Assembly: GCA_003255025.1 (NCBI GenBank)
Contig: QANY01002375.1
Span: 1,687,609-1,751,608 of the forward strand
Reading direction: 5' to 3'
DNA: 64,000 nt
Source of the DNA: Datisca glomerata
Taxonomy: Eukaryota > Streptophyta > Magnoliopsida > Cucurbitales > Datiscaceae
The notes below the pieces were generated by a model. The model did not search any database and had not been told where the DNA came from. It was given only the letters and a program-made list of their open reading frames with translations. Below are positions 58,781 through 64,000 of this stretch, one piece after another. Each line of letters opens with the position of its first letter. The first letter of the stretch is position 1. Made by a program: the position numbers and the translations under genes.

Positions 58781-60231
58781 TGCTGGACATAGTGCCCTCA
58801 AAATATATGTTTAGATATTTTTAATATGAAATTAATGATATTACATTTTTCTTATAATTGTTCTTTTAAATTATTTTTGAATAATTTATATATAAATATC
58901 TAAAAATTTCATATTCATTAATGAGACTATGATCTTTTATAAGTATGAGAGGATTAAGATCATAGATAATGAATAAAATAGTCCGTAAAATAATATGGAA
59001 TCTTTAATAAATGGTTGCTATTACGGTTCGCTAATCATTTTCAATGCATGTGATCTTGATCCAGATCATTGATGTGGATATACATCTTAGTGAAGGTACT
59101 TCATATAATTAGATTATATAGAACAAGACCGATGTGGATAAATATTTTTATTAACTTATCATTTATCATAAAGATTTAATACACATCAATATGATTATCA
59201 TATGTGGATCAGTCTCAATTCTAAGTAGTCATGAACTCATATGCATGTCTACAAGATTTTTTATTCACTCGTTAAGGTTTATTTGTAAAACACACTGGTG
59301 AGTTTTGTTTTGGATATTCAGTGATATGTATGACTGATCACATGATTTTAGAATATTTGAAATCCAAGCTTTCCTAATGGATCGTATATTTGTTCCATTA
59401 AGTGTCAATTCTGAAACTGAATGGTTACTGAACTCAAATTACCACGTGGCATATTGGACTGTCAAATGTCAATCACTGATTTTGAATCAGAGATTGACAT
59501 ACACTACTGTAGTGGCACACTGCAGTGTCTCACGACACTAGAGTGGTGCTATGAGTCATTAGTGTCGTGAGGCATTCTGGCTCTTCACGGCACACTACAG
59601 TGTCATGTGGCACTACAGTGTTGCTTAATTGTAGTGGGTCACACTACAATGGCACATTTTGTAATAAATTTATTAATTTATGTAAATCCCTAAAAACTCT
59701 AATGAGTCTTGACCTAGAAGATATATATTCATATTATTGTAGCGGCTTCAATGTTGCAACTACAATCAGAGTATAATTGTGTGATTAAATATTAATAAAA
59801 AAAGCTCTGTGAGTCTTTCTAATTCTCTAAGAGTTTTGTCTCACAATAGTCATTCTTCAAAATATTTAGATCTCATATGTTGAGTACATCTTGAAATAGA
59901 AAAGTGTCTTTGATTTATTCTACGTTCTCACACACGTCTAGTGTGTTTGAGGATTGACTTAGAAAATCTTGGTATGGATCTCGCAATCCCTTGTTCGTAA
60001 GATTACAAGTTTGTTGTTTGCAAGGACGCTTGATAGACTACAACAGGTATAGCTCGTATTTTTGTATGTCTTAGATTTAATGTATAGATATATAATGGAT
60101 CCGATCTGAAAATGTAATTTTAATTTTAAAAAAATTATCTTTGGGATCTGCGACGATACGATCGTTTATCATTTTATAATTTTTTTAAACACCACCAAAC
60201 CTTCCGCCGCGTATCGCCGCGGATTTCAACA
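58781..60231 (+). repeat. 5' LTR of the right-hand copia element
   Basis: It starts TGCTGGACATAGTGCCCTCA (aligned to the related end TGTTGGGGGTTATGTTCTCA) and ends GCGGATTTCAACA, 1451 bp. Two bases further a primer binding site follows. It shares blocks with the minus-strand LTRs at 30.6, 36.6, 39.2 and 47.0 kb. Within it, 59500-59660 is a cluster of CACTACAGTGTCATGTGGCA-type repeats in both orientations. Confidence 0.88.
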
Positions 60232-60233
60232 AT

Positions 60234-60245
60234 TGTTATCAGATC
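60234..60245 (+). promoter_or_regulatory. Primer binding site of the right-hand copia
   Basis: TGTTATCAGATC, two mismatches from TGGTATCAGAGC, two bases after the LTR end. Confidence 0.7.
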
Positions 60246-60378
60246 AGTCTTTATATATGTATTAAATGTTGTGAGTTTCTTGCATTATTCATTATATAAG
60301 TTGATATGTATGAATCAATGGATGGTTCTGTTTTTTACTGCATGCATGATGATGAATCGTTGTATGTATGTTTATATA

Positions 60379-60575
60379 GTGGTGTCATGAGTCATCAGTG
60401 CTGTGAGGCACTGTGGCTCTTCACGGCACACTATAGTGCCTTGTGGCACTGTAGTGTTGCTCAATTGCAGTGGGTCTCACTGCAATGACTCATTTTGTAT
60501 TGATTTATTAATTTGTCTAAATCTCTAATAAATCTTAAAAGCCTTGACCTAGAAGAAATATATTGATATTATTCT
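60379..60575 (+). repeat. Duplicated LTR segment inside the leader
   Basis: This stretch (GTGGTGTCATGAGTCATCAG ... GACCTAGAAGAAATATATTG) is a diverged second copy of LTR positions 59542-59740, lying downstream of the primer binding site. Confidence 0.85.
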
Positions 60576-61290
60576 ATGATTGTCAGGGTATGTTTCACAG
60601 ATCCTTGATATCGTGTTGCCCTATCACTGTGATGCTTCACGAAAACAGTAATCATATCATTTATCTTTTAAATTTTAAATTTTAAAAGGATAGTTATGCA
60701 TTTTGATTTTTTTTAAATAAAATTAGTTAATTGATTGGGTTTGACCCAAGATTGATGAGTCACTAAATTATTTTTTACGAATCAAATTCAATGAATTTTA
60801 AAAGATAAGTAATGAGATTATTTAATTAGGAAAAATAGTTTATCCTAATTAAAAATATTTTGAACAAACTTAAAGATTATGAAGATGAACCGTTGGTGGA
60901 GAATGAGCTATTTTGGAAATATTTATTCTTATAGTTCTCTTTGTAATTATTTCTATTTTTCAAAGGTTGTAAGTTAGAAATACTCAGTAGTCACCCGGTT
61001 CATCATTCATTCATTTAATCATTTATTGTATTAATTTAAACAAATATTTATTGATTTGATTGATAACATGATCATGAATTAGTCGATCGCATGCTATACA
61101 AGAAACCCCACACAGTTTTATTTAATCATGTATCTCATCAGTAGAAACATGATTGATTAAGACTCTCCTAATATGTTTATATGAATTGCTTTGGAAAATC
61201 GATTGCTGTAAATTGTTAAGTTTTAATTAGTTAAACTGGGTAATCACACCACTCTAAAAGCCTTAATAACATTTATGATAACCAACTTTA
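60576..61290 (+). other. Leader of the right-hand copia
   Basis: Non-coding. The block GTGTTGCCCTATCACTGTGATG (60622-60643) has its counterpart at 36420-36455 in the reverse-strand copy. No gene seen. Confidence 0.5.
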
Positions 61291-62250
61291 TTAAAAGAGT
61301 TTCATTAAAGTTTGATGAATGTAATTATTTATTTTTCTAAGTTCACCTAATTTTGACTTAGGCTCTTTGAAATGTTCTGAAAAGCTCGATGACGATGCCC
61401 CAAAAAATGTTTGGGACAAATATAATGCTTGGATCATAGAATCAGGGCTACCATTGATGTTATGAACAAGTTGCAATTCAATAAAACCCATTGTTAAATG
61501 AACTGCAGACTTTTGGGTCACTCAACAAGAGTATGACTAAAGAGAGCGAGGTAAATGTTGTTGAGAAAAAACCTCATTGCATTGTTGTTAATAGTAACAA
61601 AATGAACAAGAACAATGGTAAGGACAAAAATTAGAATAAAAAAAGAAAGAAAGCCAATAAGTCACCTAAAGGTCAAGAAGAACAAGAAAGACAACAACTC
61701 CAAAAAGAAAGAAATAAAGGAAAATGTTTTCATTGTGGAGTTGAAGGTCAATGGAAGAAAAATTGTACCAAGTATCTCTCCGAGCTGAAAAAGAAAAGTA
61801 AATATGATTTATTTGTACTTGAAGCTTGTTTAGTAGAATAAGATTTGTCACCCTGGATATTGAATTCAGGAGCCACTAACCATGTATGTTTTTCTTTACA
61901 GATGCTTCGTTCGTCAAGGGAGTTGGTTGATGGCGAGGTGATAATGAGAGTATGCAGTGGTGCGCTCGTGTCAGCAAAAGTATTGGGTACAGTCCGTTTA
62001 AGCTTTGAAAATAGTTTTCTTATTTTGAACAATGTTTATTTTATTCCTAGTTTTTCAAGAAATGTGACTTTCTTTATCATTACTGCATGAATAATTATTT
62101 GATATTTCTTTTATTAATAATCAGTTCATTATTTCGAAGAATGGATTTAATATTTTTCATGCAAGAGTTTCGAACGGACTGTATATGCTAAAACAGACTG
62201 AACGTGTGTTAAATAATTCAGAATTGTTTAAAGTAGCAAATCCTAAAAGT
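61290..62250 (+). pseudogene. Copia gag and protease remnant
   Basis: Gag end: Lys/Asn-rich stretch (61530-61720) and a zinc knuckle C-F-H-C-G-V-E-G-Q-W-K-K-N-C at 61728-61769, in which the usual His is Gln. Protease: 'SPWILNSGATNHVC' at 61849-61890, in which the catalytic Asp of D-S-G-A is Asn. 'SGALVSAKVLGTVRLSFENS' and 'LNNVYFIPSFSRN' follow. Several in-frame stops (for example at 61634 and 61841). The same order is found on the minus strand at 35.2-35.9 kb. Confidence 0.87.
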
Positions 62251-62269
62251 AGCAAATGACAAAGAGTTT

Positions 62270-63170
62270 CTCATGATGATGACACGTATCTATGGCATCT
62301 TAGGTTGAAACATATTAATCTAGATAGATTAAATCGGTTAACAAAGCATGGTGCTTTGAGAGAACTAAAAGTTGGAACTACTCTAGTTTGTCAATCTTAT
62401 CTAGAGGGTAAAATGGTCAAGAGACATTTCTCTGGAAAGGGTCAAAGAGTCAAAGAACCACTTGAGCTAGCACATTGTGATATCTGTGGACTGATCAATA
62501 TACAATCTACATGTGGGTGTGAGTATCTCCTCACATTTATTGACGATTATTCTAGATATGGTTTATACTTACCTAATTCATAGAAAGTCTAAAACTTTTG
62601 GAAAGTTTAAAGACTTCAAAGACGAAGCTGAAAAGCAATTAGGTAAATATTTTACAACGCTTCGATCAAATTGAGGTGGTGAATACCTGGATTGAGAATT
62701 CAAGGATTACCTACTGGAGTATGTCATTCTATCTCAACTCATAACCCTATTGGATATGGTTAGGTCGATGTTAAGTTACTCATCACTACCACTCATATTA
62801 TGGGGATATGTACTACAAACGACAACGTACATTTTGAATGTAGTGCATTCTAAGTCTGTAAGAAAGACACTTTCAGAGTTATGGAATGACTTCAGACCTA
62901 GTTTGCATAATTTTCATATATGGGGGTGTCCAGCTCACGTTCTTAGACCCAAAACATAAAAGTTAGACTCAAGGTCTGAAGTGTGTATATTTGTTGGCTA
63001 TGCTCCATAAACAATATGTGAGTACTTTTCTAGTCATAATGATCAAAATATGTTTGTGTCGACAAATGCCACTTTCCTTGAACACGACTATATGAAAAAC
63101 TACAAACCTCGAAGCAAAGTAGTTCTCGAAGAATTAGTATCCAATGAGATCAGACCAAACCATATTCATC
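62270..63170 (+). pseudogene. Copia integrase remnant
   Basis: GAG-pre-integrase 'KHINLDRLNRLTKHGALREL' (62305-62370) is followed by the integrase start 'ELAHCDICG...LLTFIDDYSRYG' (62460-62570). A segment of roughly 45-50 bp present in the reverse-strand copy is missing between 62730 and 62745, so the 'NGVxERRN' block with the catalytic Glu is lost. '[20 protein letters not shown]' continues to '[15 protein letters not shown]' (62750-62959) and, with stops, to about 63170. Confidence 0.87.
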
Positions 63171-63225
63171 ATTAACTGATAAACGACAAACCACATAAAC
63201 CATTGTTTCTGTTTAGAAAACCTCT

Positions 63226-64000
63226 GTGCAACGTCATGGTGGGAGGGTTTTAAGACAACCTATTCGCTATGAACTAAAGGTACATGTCATAGTGTCTGAT
63301 ACTAATAAGGACGATCCATTAACCTTTAAAGAGGTGATGGAAGATCTTGAAAAGGCGAAATGGCAAGATGCCATGAACCAAGAAATGAAATCGATGTATT
63401 CCAATTATGTCTGGAAACTTATAGATCCACCTGAAAATGTCAGGCCCATTGGACGTAAATGGATATTCAAGAAGAAAATATATACAGATAGGAAACTAGA
63501 GACTTTCAAGGCACGGCTGGTAGCCAAAGGCTATACACAAAGGGAATGAGTCAATTATGAAATGACATTTTATCTCGTTGCCATGCTAAAATCCATTCGT
63601 ATCACTTTATCCATAGCCGCTAGTTTAGACTATGAAATATGACAAATGGATGTCAAGACAGATTTTCTGAATGGCTCACTTGAAGAAACATATGTATGAT
63701 GTAACTAGAAGGGTTCGTGAAAAAGGGACAAGATCAGAAAGTATGTAAGTTGCTTAAATTCATTTTATGGATTGAAGCAAGCATCTAGATCTTGGGATCT
63801 TACCTTTGATGAAATTATTAAATCGTATGACTTCAAGCAAAATGTTTACGAAAATTGTGTTTATAAATACATCAAAGATAAAATAGTGGTTTTCTTATTT
63901 TTTATGTAGACGATATTCTACTCACTGGGAATGATGTAGAAATTTTGTCGAAAGTAAAGAAGTGGTTAGCTGAGAAATTTCAAATGAAAGATTTGGGAGA
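63226..64000 (+). pseudogene. Copia reverse transcriptase remnant, cut by window edge
   Basis: 'DAMNQEMKSMYSNYVWKLID' and 'GRKWIFKKKIYTDRKLETFK' precede 'ARLVAKGYTQRE' and a stop (63226-63549). Further RT blocks in other frames include 'GLKQASRSWD' (about 63770-63800) and a 'FLFFMxTIFYSLGMM' frame covering the YVDD region at 63900-63930. The remaining RT, RNase H and 3' LTR lie to the right of the window. Confidence 0.87.

Overview
This is an AT-rich stretch of a eudicot plant nuclear genome. The evidence is one well-conserved, nine-exon plant leucine-rich-repeat receptor-like gene with canonical GT/AG introns, surrounded by the usual plant transposable elements: Ty1/copia, Ty3/gypsy of the Athila type, L1-type LINE, hAT, CACTA and foldback MITEs. 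I see no prokaryotic feature, tRNA, rRNA or CRISPR array.

Layout. 1-3.5 kb: a decayed copia reverse transcriptase/RNase H end followed by a probable LTR. 3.5-9.6 kb: a mixed block holding a GC-richer unknown segment, a reverse-strand fragment resembling the plastid protein pTAC5, a single forward exon of the spliceosomal thioredoxin-like protein YLS8/DIM1, a plant-mobile-domain fragment, and at 9611 a clear CACTA transposon terminus. 9.7-13.2 kb: three diverged copies of a unit carrying an RNase H-like remnant. 14.0-15.3 kb: two LTRs around about 0.1-0.15 kb with a tRNA-Met primer binding site (TRIM-like). 17.7-22.2 kb: a reverse-strand Athila-type gypsy pol remnant. 22.2-30.1 kb: gene-poor AT-rich DNA with tandem repeats, a compound microsatellite and a foldback MITE.

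30.1-39.8 kb: a reverse-strand copia element with an internal deletion that fuses pol to its LTR, a hAT element inside its integrase, and a second LTR inside its leader. 40.2-42.8 kb: a forward non-autonomous LTR pair with a primer binding site. 43.7-44.9 kb: copia protease/integrase remnant. 45.1-50.0 kb: L1-type LINE 3' part, locally duplicated and interrupted by a solo LTR with a 5-bp target duplication. 50-51.9 kb: upstream region of the gene, with a possible MITE.

52.3-57.7 kb: the only convincing intact host gene, an MRH1/MALE DISCOVERER-type LRR receptor-like pseudokinase (701 codons) with a TATA box, a G-box and a (CT)n tract upstream. 58.2-64 kb: another copia RT fragment cut by a forward copia element that starts with its 5' LTR at 58781 and runs off the right edge. 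Every retroelement here carries stops, frameshifts or deletions; none looks able to move by itself. The most interesting points are the captured host-gene pieces beside the CACTA end, the layered insertion history that can be ordered from the sequence, and the receptor whose three catalytic kinase motifs are all altered. I did not find a convincing new biological system.
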